Positions 9,029 through 17,612 of a stretch of 64,000 nt of DNA are shown in pieces (within the stretch, counting starts at the first letter, position 1; every line of letters starts with the position of its first letter). The notes below the pieces were generated by a model. That model was not told the DNA's origin, did not search any database, and saw only the letters and a program-made list of their open reading frames with translations. The DNA comes from Rhizobium sp. P38BS-XIX (lineage in GTDB: Bacteria; Pseudomonadota; Alphaproteobacteria; Rhizobiales; Rhizobiaceae): assembly GCF_012641435.1 (NCBI RefSeq), contig NZ_JABAIJ010000008.1, forward strand, positions 248,001 through 312,000, written 5' to 3'. The translations under genes and the position numbers were made by a program.

Positions 9029-9071
9029 GATTGTTGCAACAATCACAATTTAATAGAAATTATTGTTGCAA
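9029..9071. promoter_or_regulatory. Two TTGTTGCAA repeats, first within a perfect 16-bp palindrome
   Basis: GATTGTTG/CAACAATC at 9029-9044 is a perfect palindrome. The core TTGTTGCAA recurs at 9063-9071, so the two copies are 32 bp apart, close to three helical turns. They lie 25 nt after the metallo-hydrolase stop and about 100-140 nt before the gene at 9169. Either a two-site operator for that gene or, for the first copy alone, a weak hairpin; no T-tract follows it, which favours an operator. Confidence 0.45.
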
Positions 9072-9168
9072 TTGTTCGCTTGGACAGGTTGGGCGATTGT
9101 CACCTCACAGACAACCGCTCAGCCAAACCGAAACAGCTGTTTCGGCATCATAACGTGAGGATAGTCCC

Positions 9169-10074
9169 ATGCCGCTCACATCATCCGGATTGAAAATTCT
9201 AACCGTCGCCGTTGCAGCGATACTCCCGACATTTGCCACGATTTCGCAGGCCGCAAGCAACGCTCCAGCGGTCGGCGCGCAATACGACACCAGCCACGTT
9301 TACGTCCCAGTCGCTGAGACCGACGCCTTTGCGGCAAGCTTTGTCGCGACATTCGGCGGAGCATCAACCAAGCAGATCGTTGCCACCGTGACGCCGACGC
9401 CCAGCAGCACGACGTCGCAGTTGATCCAGACACCAGTCGGCACCATCTCGCTCTTCGGCTTCAAGACGCCAATTCCCTATCCCTTCGGCCAGGAACGGAC
9501 CGGGTACCTTGTAACGGACCTGGATCAATCCATCCGTGAGGCCAGAAAAGCGGGAGCGTCCGTCATCGTCGAAGCCTTCCCCGACCCGATCGGTCGCGAT
9601 GCCATCATTCAATGGCCAGGCGGCGTCAACATGCAGCTCTATTGGCACACCAAAGCGCCGAACTATCCGAAACTCGATACGATCCCGGAAAACAGGATCT
9701 ATGTTTCGAAGGATTCCGCCAACGCGTTCATTCAGGATTTTCTGCGATTTTCGCATGGCAAGATTGTCGCTGACGACAAGCAGGCTCCGGGTGTGGAAAT
9801 CGGCCGCCCAAGCGATACCTTTCGGCGCGTGCGCATCACATCGGACTTCGGCAAGATGTCCCTACTTGTGACCGACGGCCACCTGCCCTATCCCTATGGG
9901 CATGAAACGACGGGCTACGAAGTGACGAACCTGGAAGAGACGATTTCCAAGGCGACAACCGCCGGGGCAACGCTCCTGGTTCAACCGTATACATCGGATC
10001 AGCGTCGGGCCGCCATCGTCCAGTTTCCCGGCGGATATATTGCGGAGATCCATTCAGCCGGTGCTTCGCAGTGA
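9169..10074 (+). CDS. Exported glyoxalase/VOC-fold protein
   Basis: 301 residues with a clear signal peptide (hydrophobic ILTVAVAAILPTFATI, cleavage likely after SQA near residue 28). Two VOC-like repeats follow: each has a strand-rich half ending in a PYPFGQE/PYPYGHE segment, then TGYLVTDLDQSI or TGYEVTNLEETI, then an IQWPGG or VQFPGG strand. Metal ligands typical of glyoxalase I are not evident, so it may be a binding protein rather than an enzyme. It probably acts in the periplasm. Monocistronic, with an operator-like repeat upstream and a strong terminator downstream. Confidence 0.75.
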   Translation: MPLTSSGLKILTVAVAAILPTFATISQAASNAPAVGAQYDTSHVYVPVAETDAFAASFVATFGGASTKQIVATVTPTPSSTTSQLIQTPVGTISLFGFKTPIPYPFGQERTGYLVTDLDQSIREARKAGASVIVEAFPDPIGRDAIIQWPGGVNMQLYWHTKAPNYPKLDTIPENRIYVSKDSANAFIQDFLRFSHGKIVADDKQAPGVEIGRPSDTFRRVRITSDFGKMSLLVTDGHLPYPYGHETTGYEVTNLEETISKATTAGATLLVQPYTSDQRRAAIVQFPGGYIAEIHSAGASQ

Positions 10075-10120
10075 CGATGCGATCACTCATCTGACGTCAA
10101 TCCAGAATAGTAACCGCCTT

Positions 10121-10154
10121 CGATCGCACGGCATCTTCCGATGTCGTGCGATCG
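10121..10154 (+). terminator. Rho-independent-type terminator after the VOC gene
   Basis: Stem of 15 pairs (10121-10135 with 10140-10154; one G-U pair), loop TTCC, followed by TGCTTTC. It lies 47 nt after the stop at 10074. Confidence 0.65.
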
Positions 10155-10283
10155 TGCTTTCATGATGGCTGCAACCGGCACCGCATTGTCATTTCCAGTT
10201 CGGGCCATGCGCAAACTGCCATTGATCGCCTGCCACTTTCGCAATAATCATGCGCGATCCATTGCCAGCTGCGAAATAATTTC

Positions 10284-11183
10284 ATGAACGACTACAAAGC
10301 TCTCAAGATCTTTCTCCTGGCCGCCGAAAAGCGCAACTTCGCGCAGGTCGCTCGAGAGCTGGACATGACACCGGCCGCCGTAACGCGAGCCATAGCAGCG
10401 CTGGAGGAAGATCTTGGGGTGCAGCTGTTCGTGCGCACCACCCGCCAGGTGTCGCTGACGACGGACGGCGCGGTTTTCGCCGCCCAAACCCAGCCGGCGG
10501 TCGAGGCGCTCGAAACCGCCCGCAAGGATATCCGCAATGCACACAAGGCCGATCAAGGGCGCCTGCGGCTCAGTGCGCCGACATGGTTCGGCAAGTCGGT
10601 GTTGCCACCGATCCTTTCAGGCTTTCGGCAACTCTATCCGAAAATGAGCTTCGAGATTTCCCTGTCGGACGGGCTCGTCGATATCGTCGACGGCGATTAC
10701 GATCTGGCGATCCGGATTTCATCGCAACCGACGGACAAGTTCACGATCTGGCGCAAGATTCGAGTCGTGCCGCGCATCCTTGTTGCCGCGCCCGGAAGCC
10801 GGTTCGCCGAGATGCAGCATCCCGCCGAGCTGACCCCCGACGATTGCCTTGCTTACAGCGGTGAAAGCCGGGGCGAGATTTGGGTGCTGTCAGACGGTGG
10901 CTCGAGCATGACGATTTCGGCCGGACGCGCATTCAGCGCCAACAACGGCGAAGTTCTTGCCGACATGGCGGCCGATGGCGCTGGCGTTGCCATGCTGCCG
11001 GGCTTTCACATCTCCGAGCACCTTAAGACAGGACGTCTGGTTCACGTCCTGCGCGGTTGGGCGCCGCCCGATCTCTGGTTGACCTTATACTACCCGCCAT
11101 ACCAGACCTTGCCGCCGCGCATCGCTTCATTTTCGAAATTCTTCGAAGAGCAGATCGCATCGCACATGGCGATGCTGGACTGA
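10284..11183 (+). CDS. LysR-family transcriptional regulator
   Basis: 299 residues. HTH in residues 1-60 (LKIFLLAAEKRNFAQVAREL, AAVTRAIAALEEDLG), then an effector domain of the CrgA/DhcR-like subgroup. Alone on the + strand between the VOC gene and a converging ChaC-like gene, so its targets are not shown by divergence; the TTGTTGCAA sites upstream of 9169 are one possibility. Confidence 0.88.
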   Translation: MNDYKALKIFLLAAEKRNFAQVARELDMTPAAVTRAIAALEEDLGVQLFVRTTRQVSLTTDGAVFAAQTQPAVEALETARKDIRNAHKADQGRLRLSAPTWFGKSVLPPILSGFRQLYPKMSFEISLSDGLVDIVDGDYDLAIRISSQPTDKFTIWRKIRVVPRILVAAPGSRFAEMQHPAELTPDDCLAYSGESRGEIWVLSDGGSSMTISAGRAFSANNGEVLADMAADGAGVAMLPGFHISEHLKTGRLVHVLRGWAPPDLWLTLYYPPYQTLPPRIASFSKFFEEQIASHMAMLD

Positions 11184-11221
11184 GTCGCGACTTTCGGGCT
11201 GGCGCGATCCAGCGCGTGACC

Positions 11222-11917
11222 TCATGCCTTGTGACGGGCGATTATGTCTTCGGCGACCAAGGCCTGCAGATGCCATAGATTGCGGTCGCGGATGCCTTCA
11301 GCCTGAAGATCGACGATCGTGTTGCGCAGATACTCGGCGCAGGATCCGCCCTGCCCGCAGGCACGTGCGATGAGCTGTGAGGCCTGATCGGCCGGTAGGG
11401 GCCTCGTCAATCCGAGCCGTTTCGTGCTTGCCCAGAAGGTCAAAGCCTTGCGAGTGCCATTTTCGGTCCGCACGGGAAGCCATCGCACCATATCCCGGAC
11501 CTCTCGGTATTTGATCTCGCGGGCGATCAACGCACGGAGGTCGGCACGCTGCCGTTCGGCCGACAAGGTGAAGACGATGCCATCGCACTGGCCGCCACGC
11601 TCGAGAGCCATCATCAGGCCGGGCTGCTCGCTGGTGGCCCGCCAGCGCGCGATTCTGAGCGAAAACGACCTGTGCCAGCCATGGGCGGTGGCACGCTCGC
11701 GACGGGCGGGCTCGAACTCGGGATTCCAGATGAGCGAACCGTAGGCAAAGATCATGAGAGGTTTGCCATCCGCTTCGCTCTCGACCTTGTCGACGAGATC
11801 ATCGAGCTCCGCCTCGCACAGAGGCGTAAAGCCCGGCTCAGGTCCGTCATCGCGGACATCCTTGATCGTCAGGGCGACAAGCTCGGGGGTCAATTGCATC
11901 ATTCCATCAATCCGCAT
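11222..11917 (-). CDS. ChaC-like gamma-glutamylcyclotransferase
   Basis: About 231 residues. The motif YGSLIWNPEF is diagnostic for the ChaC group, which splits glutathione into 5-oxoproline and Cys-Gly in the cytoplasm. An ATG at 11956 would lie inside the terminator stem of the upstream gene (11939-11968) and is rejected; 11917 is used, and the ATG pair at 11902/11899 is also possible. Follows the hydrolase gene on the same strand but is separated by the terminator, so it may depend on read-through or its own weak promoter. Confidence 0.8.
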   Translation of the reverse strand: MRIDGMMQLTPELVALTIKDVRDDGPEPGFTPLCEAELDDLVDKVESEADGKPLMIFAYGSLIWNPEFEPARRERATAHGWHRSFSLRIARWRATSEQPGLMMALERGGQCDGIVFTLSAERQRADLRALIAREIKYREVRDMVRWLPVRTENGTRKALTFWASTKRLGLTRPLPADQASQLIARACGQGGSCAEYLRNTIVDLQAEGIRDRNLWHLQALVAEDIIARHKA

Positions 11918-11938
11918 GCCACAACAGAAAACAGGCGC

Positions 11939-11968
11939 GCCTGGCCACGGCATCAACCGTGGCCAGGC
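11939..11968 (-). terminator. Terminator hairpin after the chloroperoxidase-like gene
   Basis: Perfect 12-bp stem (11939-11950 with 11957-11968) around a 6-nt loop, 8 nt downstream of the stop at 11976. Reading leftwards, a TGTTTTCTG tract follows after 4-5 nt. On the + strand CTTTTAG follows directly, so it could work both ways. Confidence 0.7.
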
Positions 11969-11975
11969 CTTTTAG

Positions 11976-12812
11976 TCAGGCCCGAACGAAGGCCAGCAGG
12001 TCGGCATTGAGCACGTCTGCATTGACGGTCAGCATCCCATGCGAGAGGCCGGGATAGGTCTTCAGCGTTCCGTTTTTCAGAAGCTTGATCGACTTGTGGG
12101 CCGAATCCGCAATCGGCACGATCTGGTCATCCTCGCCATGCAGAACGAGCGTCGGCACGGTGATCGCCTTCAGATCCTCTGTCTGGTCGGTTTCCGAGAA
12201 GGCCTTGATGCCGTCGTAATGCGCCTTGGCGCCGCCCATCATGCCTTGCCGCCACCAATTCTGGATCACGCCTTCCTGAACTGTGGCTCCATCACGATTG
12301 AAGCCGTAGAACGGGCCTACCGGCACATCCCGGAAGAATTGGGCGCGATTGGCAGCAAGAGCGGCGCGGAAGCCGTCGAAGACTTCGATGGGCAAGCCTT
12401 CCGGATTGCTTTCGGTCTTCAGCATCGAAGGCGGCACGGCGGAAACAAGCACGGCCTTTGCGACGCGGCCGGCCGGCTCGCCGTGCTTTGCAACGTAGCG
12501 GGCCACCTCGCCGCCGCCGGTCGAATGGCCGATGTGGACGGCATTCTTCAGGTCAAGATGTTCAACGACGGCGGCAGCATCGGCGGCATAGTGATCCATA
12601 TCGTGACCATCGGCGACCTGTGCGGACCGACCGTGACCACGGCGGTCATGAGCGACGACGCGGTATCCCTGCTGCAGGAAGAACAGCATCTGCGCATCCC
12701 AGTCATCCGACGAAAGCGGCCAACCGTGGTGGAAAACGATCGGTTGAGCGGTCTTGGAACCCCAGTCCTTATAGAAGATTTCAACGCCGTCCTTGGTCAT
12801 GATGATAGCCAT
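11976..12812 (-). CDS. Alpha/beta hydrolase, non-haem chloroperoxidase/arylesterase type
   Basis: 278 residues from the ATG at 12812, which has AAAGGAGAT 7 nt upstream; a longer frame to 12905 adds 31 residues with no family match. N-terminus TKDGVEIFYKDWG, oxyanion region HHGWPLSSDDW, nucleophile elbow GHSTGGG (Ser-97), acid Asp in HGEDDQIVP and His in GLSHGM. This is the cofactor-free haloperoxidase family, esterases that also make peracids. Single gene closed by a terminator. Confidence 0.88.
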   Translation of the reverse strand: MAIIMTKDGVEIFYKDWGSKTAQPIVFHHGWPLSSDDWDAQMLFFLQQGYRVVAHDRRGHGRSAQVADGHDMDHYAADAAAVVEHLDLKNAVHIGHSTGGGEVARYVAKHGEPAGRVAKAVLVSAVPPSMLKTESNPEGLPIEVFDGFRAALAANRAQFFRDVPVGPFYGFNRDGATVQEGVIQNWWRQGMMGGAKAHYDGIKAFSETDQTEDLKAITVPTLVLHGEDDQIVPIADSAHKSIKLLKNGTLKTYPGLSHGMLTVNADVLNADLLAFVRA

Positions 12813-13321
12813 TTCAGTATCTCCTTTGAATGATTTGGTGACGGTGGCAACACCGGATGAAAGCTGTTCTTCGTGAGGCGGCATGGAACGATGATCGTCT
12901 GTCATGTCTCGCCCTGTGATCGTATCGGTTTGGCTTCAGGCGATGTTTCTTTCGTCTGATGCAGCAATATTGCCGCGACAGACACTCAACAACAATTGCA
13001 TTAATACTTCATATTTTGTTGCGCTTTCCGCAACATTGGCAGAGGCGTACCAAAAGCTTAGGGAAGACCGCTCCAGGCGGCGGGGGAATGTTTCACCGCA
13101 AAACTCGGCCATGGCAGCACGCGCCAGCATTTCTTTCCGATCTTGCCAAGTTCTCCAAAGGGCGGACTTTACAGAAACTACGCGCTCAACGAGTATATTT
13201 AATCTGGCCCTCGCTCCACACCGACCATATCCGCGTATTGCGTAGACGTTTTCAGACCGGCGTGCTGATCGATTGTCCGACGTGATCCGCATTTCCATCC
13301 CTATCCCAGGAGCGAGACGTC
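12813..13321. other. Intergenic region without a convincing gene
   Basis: 509 nt between the divergent chloroperoxidase-like gene and the gene at 13322. It holds the ribosome site of the former (near 12820) and AGGAG of the latter (near 13307). A 7-bp hairpin TGTTGCG/CGCAACA with a CTTTC loop is at 13017-13035. Open frames on both strands here lack ribosome sites and recognisable domains. Confidence 0.4.
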
Positions 13322-13651
13322 ATGGCAAAGAATAGCGATGAGATCATAGCCCAGCTTGCAGATGAACTGCATATGCCCTTGGCTGCGTTGACATCACTTC
13401 CAGCGTTCGAAAAATTCCGCAATCGAGACATTTCCGAAATTCCGATCTCCGATCAGGAGAAGCTGCGCGCAGTCGTGCGGGAGAACATTCGAGCGCTGCT
13501 TCTCCGGCGCAAGGTCACCAAGGGCATAGTGGAGGCGACGACACCGGACCTTATCGAAAATGCGCTTTTCGACACACGCCAGCAGATTCTGGCCGACAAA
13601 ACCGTGAGCGATGTCATGCGAGGTTTCATCGCAGATCACTGCATCTGCTGA
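13322..13651 (+). CDS. Hypothetical protein
   Basis: 109 residues, soluble, mostly helical, no recognised domain. Begins MAKNSDEIIAQLADEL and ends with CIC. AGGAG lies about 10 nt before the ATG. Followed 8 nt later by a small membrane protein, so the two are probably co-expressed. Function unknown. Confidence 0.65.
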   Translation: MAKNSDEIIAQLADELHMPLAALTSLPAFEKFRNRDISEIPISDQEKLRAVVRENIRALLLRRKVTKGIVEATTPDLIENALFDTRQQILADKTVSDVMRGFIADHCIC

Positions 13652-13659
13652 GGCAAGCT

Positions 13660-14064
13660 ATGGACAAGATAATCGATTATGCCAAATACACGACTGCGCT
13701 CGCAGTCGCCTTGCTGCTGTATATCCCGGCAAACCTGTTGCCGACGGAAAGCATCGTGAACCATTTCATCCTGGGTCTCACCAGCCTCATGGCGGCGCTG
13801 TCGGCGCTGTTTGGCATCCTGTTCTATACGCGGGTCACCCGCGTGATCCTCGACAAGAAGGAGAGCGACGACAAGGGCTGGTCCAAGACATGGGGTACGC
13901 TCCACATGGCTCTACTGGTCGTTGCCTATATTATCGGCGGCATCTACTTCTTCGCCGACAAGGTCATCATGGCCACGCCGGAAAAGGAATGCTCGGCGGC
14001 AATCCCCGGCACCGGCACATCGCAAATCGTCATCAAGTTCAAGTGCTCCTCAGGCGCATCCTGA
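13660..14064 (+). CDS. Small membrane protein, unknown function
   Basis: 134 residues with three hydrophobic segments at about residues 12-28, 36-56 and 82-100, and a C-terminal tail of about 30 residues with two cysteines (KECSAAI, KFKCSS). GAGG precedes the ATG. Second gene of a two-gene unit with 13322. No family recognised. Confidence 0.65.
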   Translation: MDKIIDYAKYTTALAVALLLYIPANLLPTESIVNHFILGLTSLMAALSALFGILFYTRVTRVILDKKESDDKGWSKTWGTLHMALLVVAYIIGGIYFFADKVIMATPEKECSAAIPGTGTSQIVIKFKCSSGAS

Positions 14065-14079
14065 GGGCGCATGCGATTG

Positions 14080-14108
14080 GCAGCCTCTTGCACTTGGCCA
14101 GAGGCTGC
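14080..14108. terminator. Bidirectional terminator between convergent genes
   Basis: 9-bp perfect stem GCAGCCTCT/AGAGGCTGC with an 11-nt loop, between the stops at 14064 (+) and 14146 (-). No long T-tract, so efficiency is uncertain. Confidence 0.5.
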
Positions 14109-14145
14109 ACGGTAGAGCTATCGTTTCAGGCAAACGCTAAGCACG

Positions 14146-14823
14146 TTACAGCGGCTTGGCGTTTGGTTGGGGGTTACCAAGGTCATCGCTCGGCATGAGC
14201 TGCTGGTCGAAGGCGGCGAAATAGGCTGCCCATTCCGGCTCACCCAGATCCACGAGCAACGCACCATCCTGCCAGATATCGTTGTGATCGTTATGGTCGT
14301 CGCCAGCCTTGTGAAGGTAGCTGCCGGTCGATCCCTGGTTCATGTGCGTATCGTGAATGCCAAGATCGCCACCGGTGTAAAAGCGGCCGAACAGATAGAC
14401 ATCACGGGATTCGGACTTGGCTTTCGTGAGAAGACGGATCAGCGAAGCGGCAGGCTCTACATCGGTTGAACCATCCATGATGCCACTGTCACGCCAAGGG
14501 CCTGTCGACGCGAGCACATCGCTGCGCTGGAAGTCGAGCGCCGGCAGCATATTGTGATCGGTGAGATCCGATTTGCCGGGTGCGGCGGCCGCAAGCATCT
14601 GGATGACGGCATGCTGGTAATCGTAGACCATCTTGTATTTCAGCAGGTCATCGCTGTCGCTGGTGCCGACGTTGATCGCCACGTCCCAGGTCTCTCCGTC
14701 GACATCGAGGTCACAATGGAGGTGATACTGCACCTCGTGACTATGCTTGTTATGACCACGACTGCCTTTGAGGGTCGGGGTTGAGGTTACTTTTGCCTTC
14801 ACAAAGCCGTAGCCAAGCGTCAT
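14146..14823 (-). CDS. DUF2278 (YukJ-like) protein
   Basis: 225 residues. The opening YGFVKAKV, the HYHLHCDLDVDGETWDVAINV-like core and a late GALLVDLGEPEWAAYFAAFD segment match the DUF2278/YukJ family, of unknown function. Histidine/aspartate-rich stretches (THMNQGSTGSY, GDDHNDHND) could bind metal. It follows the PLD-like gene by 51 nt on the same strand and likely shares its transcript. An AAGGA lies about 11 nt before the ATG. Confidence 0.75.
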   Translation of the reverse strand: MTLGYGFVKAKVTSTPTLKGSRGHNKHSHEVQYHLHCDLDVDGETWDVAINVGTSDSDDLLKYKMVYDYQHAVIQMLAAAAPGKSDLTDHNMLPALDFQRSDVLASTGPWRDSGIMDGSTDVEPAASLIRLLTKAKSESRDVYLFGRFYTGGDLGIHDTHMNQGSTGSYLHKAGDDHNDHNDIWQDGALLVDLGEPEWAAYFAAFDQQLMPSDDLGNPQPNAKPL

Positions 14824-14874
14824 CGTTCCAGGGTCCTTCTTGGGGGTGTTGATCGAGGTTTATCGCTGGGACCG

Positions 14875-16545
14875 TTATTCGGCGTCGCCGCTCATCCAGA
14901 ACTTCAGTTCGGCGTTGCGCGCGCCACCCGGCTTCCAGCCGGTAATCGGCTTGTAGATTTCATCGGGTTTACCCCCAGCTTCGAGAAAAGCGCGCCAGGA
15001 GTAAGCGTCGTAAACTCCATTGATATGAACGGCATAGGCCTGGGCAAGCTTCTGATTGCCGCGAATGATCAGGAGATTCTCGTCGTTCTTCTCGGATGCA
15101 CTGACCGAGAAATTGTGCGAGCCCGTGACAACGACACAATCCGGGCTGAACGGATCGATGACGATGACCTTGGAATGGACGATCGCGATCAGGCCGGCGC
15201 CCATGAACTCCTCGACCGGAAACTCGGCTTCCGCCCAGCTTGGCTTGTTATCCTCGGGCACGCCTCCGGGCACCAGCACGTCGCGATGAAACGAAGCCGG
15301 ATCCTGGCCCGATTTTATGACCTGACTTCCGACCCGGACAATGTCTTTTCCTGTCGCATGCACAGACGAGACGATGCCGCGCACATAGAGCTGGTTGCTC
15401 TTTGCCTGATCCAGCACGGCCGCCAGCAATGGCGAGTTTCCGGGCATGAACATGAGCGACAGAACCCCTTGCTTGGCACCGTCGATCAACGATTTGACGG
15501 CATCCATCTCCGGACCGTTCGTGGTGGCCGAGAAGAACAGCCCGATTTCATTGTCCTGCGTGCTGTCGCCGTTGCTTTGCTTGAGCGTCGCGGTCATATC
15601 GTCGCCGGCAGCGACAAGGGCGTCCCATTGCTTGCGATAGCGATCGGCGATGGCCGGGCGCTGCAAGATCACGACGTTGTTGAGCTGCGTGCAAAGCCCC
15701 GTCACGGTCCAGTTGGTGCTGCCGCTGAGCACCCGCAGGGGCAACCCGTCGGCACTCACTTCAACAACGAACTTGTTGTGGACGCTCGGCGAGCTTCGGC
15801 CATGATGGCTAAGATCGCGATGCCTCACTTCGAAGCCGGCACCTTCGAGTGTGGTGGCAACCCAAGGCTGGGTCGCGCTACCGTTGCCGATGAGAATGTG
15901 GCCGCGCGCTCCAAACGGAACGAGACCCTGAACCAGCTCCTTGTCGTTGATCTCGTAGATCGCCGCATAGATCGAACTGCCGCGTCGATCGGCGTCGGCG
16001 AGGAACTCAAGAATCTCGCTGCGCGCATCGCCACCCAGATAGCGTCGCGCTGCAAAGCCGGGATCGGCGAGATCTTTGACGAAGTTGCGCAGGGAATCCT
16101 CGGAAACATCACCCTTCACGAACCGCGTCACCACCTGCGACATCAATGTTCCGCGGTTGAAATAAGCTTCGAGCCCATTTCCCATATCGCCGGAAACAAG
16201 CGTCGGCTCCGTCCAGACGGACACCGTCTCTGCATCCGGGGCAAAGCCGCCATGACCATCATCCGTCATGCCTGTCACCCGATAGGAAAGCTGATCGGTC
16301 GCGGTGACGCCGTGATCGGTCCAAATGCATCGTCTGATGGGCGAGAGCGCTGAGGAGATGCCGCCCGGGGCGGTCGCGCCCTGTCCAGGCTTTGGCGGGA
16401 TGCGATTGTTGATGATCGAAATCGCCCCGGTCTTCTCGTCCTTGCGCTCGAGCTGGAAGCCCACCAGCGCGTCGGGCCAATCCTCGGGCTCCCATGCAAT
16501 CAGCACGTCGTCAGCGTTCGCGAACGCCTTGATACGGATCACCAT
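14875..16545 (-). CDS. Phospholipase D-like (HKD) protein
   Basis: 556 residues. ATG at 16545 follows GGGAGGAGAGGG, an unusually strong ribosome site; an upstream in-frame start at 16611 lacks one. The first 110 or so residues look like a fibronectin-III-type beta domain (VLIAWEPEDWPDALVGFQLER). Two HKD half-sites follow: VHNKFVVEV with GSTNWT, and VHSKVIVID with GSHNFS. The two-site layout makes one phosphodiesterase active site. No signal peptide is visible, so the target (nucleic acid or lipid) is open. Operon with DUF2278. Confidence 0.8.
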   Translation of the reverse strand: MVIRIKAFANADDVLIAWEPEDWPDALVGFQLERKDEKTGAISIINNRIPPKPGQGATAPGGISSALSPIRRCIWTDHGVTATDQLSYRVTGMTDDGHGGFAPDAETVSVWTEPTLVSGDMGNGLEAYFNRGTLMSQVVTRFVKGDVSEDSLRNFVKDLADPGFAARRYLGGDARSEILEFLADADRRGSSIYAAIYEINDKELVQGLVPFGARGHILIGNGSATQPWVATTLEGAGFEVRHRDLSHHGRSSPSVHNKFVVEVSADGLPLRVLSGSTNWTVTGLCTQLNNVVILQRPAIADRYRKQWDALVAAGDDMTATLKQSNGDSTQDNEIGLFFSATTNGPEMDAVKSLIDGAKQGVLSLMFMPGNSPLLAAVLDQAKSNQLYVRGIVSSVHATGKDIVRVGSQVIKSGQDPASFHRDVLVPGGVPEDNKPSWAEAEFPVEEFMGAGLIAIVHSKVIVIDPFSPDCVVVTGSHNFSVSASEKNDENLLIIRGNQKLAQAYAVHINGVYDAYSWRAFLEAGGKPDEIYKPITGWKPGGARNAELKFWMSGDAE

Positions 16546-17612
16546 TGCCCTCTCCTCCCATGCGTTTCGCTGCGAAGACGCAGCCGATAATCCCCACTCA
16601 TCCGTCAGCAAAATCGCAGTTTTGCCGATCTCAACTGCACTTATTTGGAAGCAGACCGTCCGGTCCCAGACAGCCAGATATCAATCGCCGCAAGACTTTC
16701 ATCCTCCACAAGAATTACGACACGACGGTGACAGGTCATTTGCGTGATTGCCTCAGGTAAATCGAGCATTGCCGAGCTTACTTTTGTTTTTGAAGGCAAG
16801 GCCATGTGGATTGGCAGCCGTCGAACAAAACCTGATAATAATAAAGATGTCTCGGACGCAAATATGCCAGGCACAGATCAACGAGAGCCGGATATCCGGC
16901 ACCGCCTGACACATTCGATAGAACTAGTAGCGCTTGGTCTGCACAGCGCCTTGAAGAATATCACTCAAGGCCCATGAGACGGCAATCGTGCGCAATTGAT
17001 TGGCATTTCTTATTTTCATTCCGATCAAGAGACGCAGCCGCGATTTCAAGGTTTTATGGCAGCACGAATTATGCGCGAACCATGGCTGACCCGAAATATT
17101 GTCTAGGACTCTCTGAAATGTTTCATCATCCTCATCAGAAAGAGGAGCTTCCATAAGACTACGATGCCCGCCCATCTTTTTCCCTAAAAGAAAGTATCAA
17201 GATCCAAAACATCAATCTGAAAGTAGAATGTAGCGGAAGAATATGAACGCATCATATAGAAACGATCCCATAAAGGATTATATAGTGATCAAAACACCGT
17301 GTATTCAGATCAATCGATGAAGATAAAGCGTATCAGATTCATCAAGCTCTATTGCAAGCGCGCGGCTGAAGACATGATCAGATCGGACGTTTGGCATTTC
17401 TCCGCTGGGTCCGCCCGAAATTCAGCAGGATCAACCCGTTCACATCCGATCTGAAAATGAACTGCTACCGCGAAAAAGAGAGCAAAAAATGCGCCCGCTC
17501 GCATCCCCCATTTGGGTGAGATCGCTCGCAAATTTCAGACACCGGCGCTAGCGCACAGCTCCGCCGCCAGGAGCTTCGTACCCCTTGAACTGTTGCCATA
17601 ACTCGCTGGCAG
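16546..17612. other. 1.07-kb region with no convincing gene; long inverted repeat
   Basis: The stretch from about 17180 to 17340 is AT-rich compared with its surroundings. A 9-bp inverted repeat CAGATCGGA/TCCGATCTG (17379-17387 and 17445-17453) encloses 57 nt. Weak short frames exist at 16924-17175 and 17349-17531 on the minus strand; the latter would encode a 60-residue peptide with a hydrophobic N-terminus ending in IGC, but it overlaps the repeat and has no clear ribosome site. This may be an intergenic repeat element or eroded DNA. Confidence 0.4.

Noticed and set aside
11918..11956. Earlier start for the ChaC-like gene
   Set aside because: Would place the start codon inside the terminator hairpin of the upstream gene.
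12936..13298. 120-codon minus-strand frame with a stretch vaguely like a TetR C-terminus
   Set aside because: No HTH, no ribosome site, resemblance too weak to call even a pseudogene.
15025..16353. 442-codon + strand frame opposite the PLD gene
   Set aside because: The minus strand carries both HKD motifs and a strong ribosome site; the + frame has no recognisable domain.
16924..17175. 83-codon minus-strand frame in the 1-kb gap
   Set aside because: No ribosome site or domain; possibly eroded coding DNA but unsupported.
17349..17531. 60-codon minus-strand frame with a hydrophobic start and an IGC that looks like a lipobox
   Set aside because: Overlaps the inverted repeat and lacks a clear ribosome site; more likely part of a repeat element.
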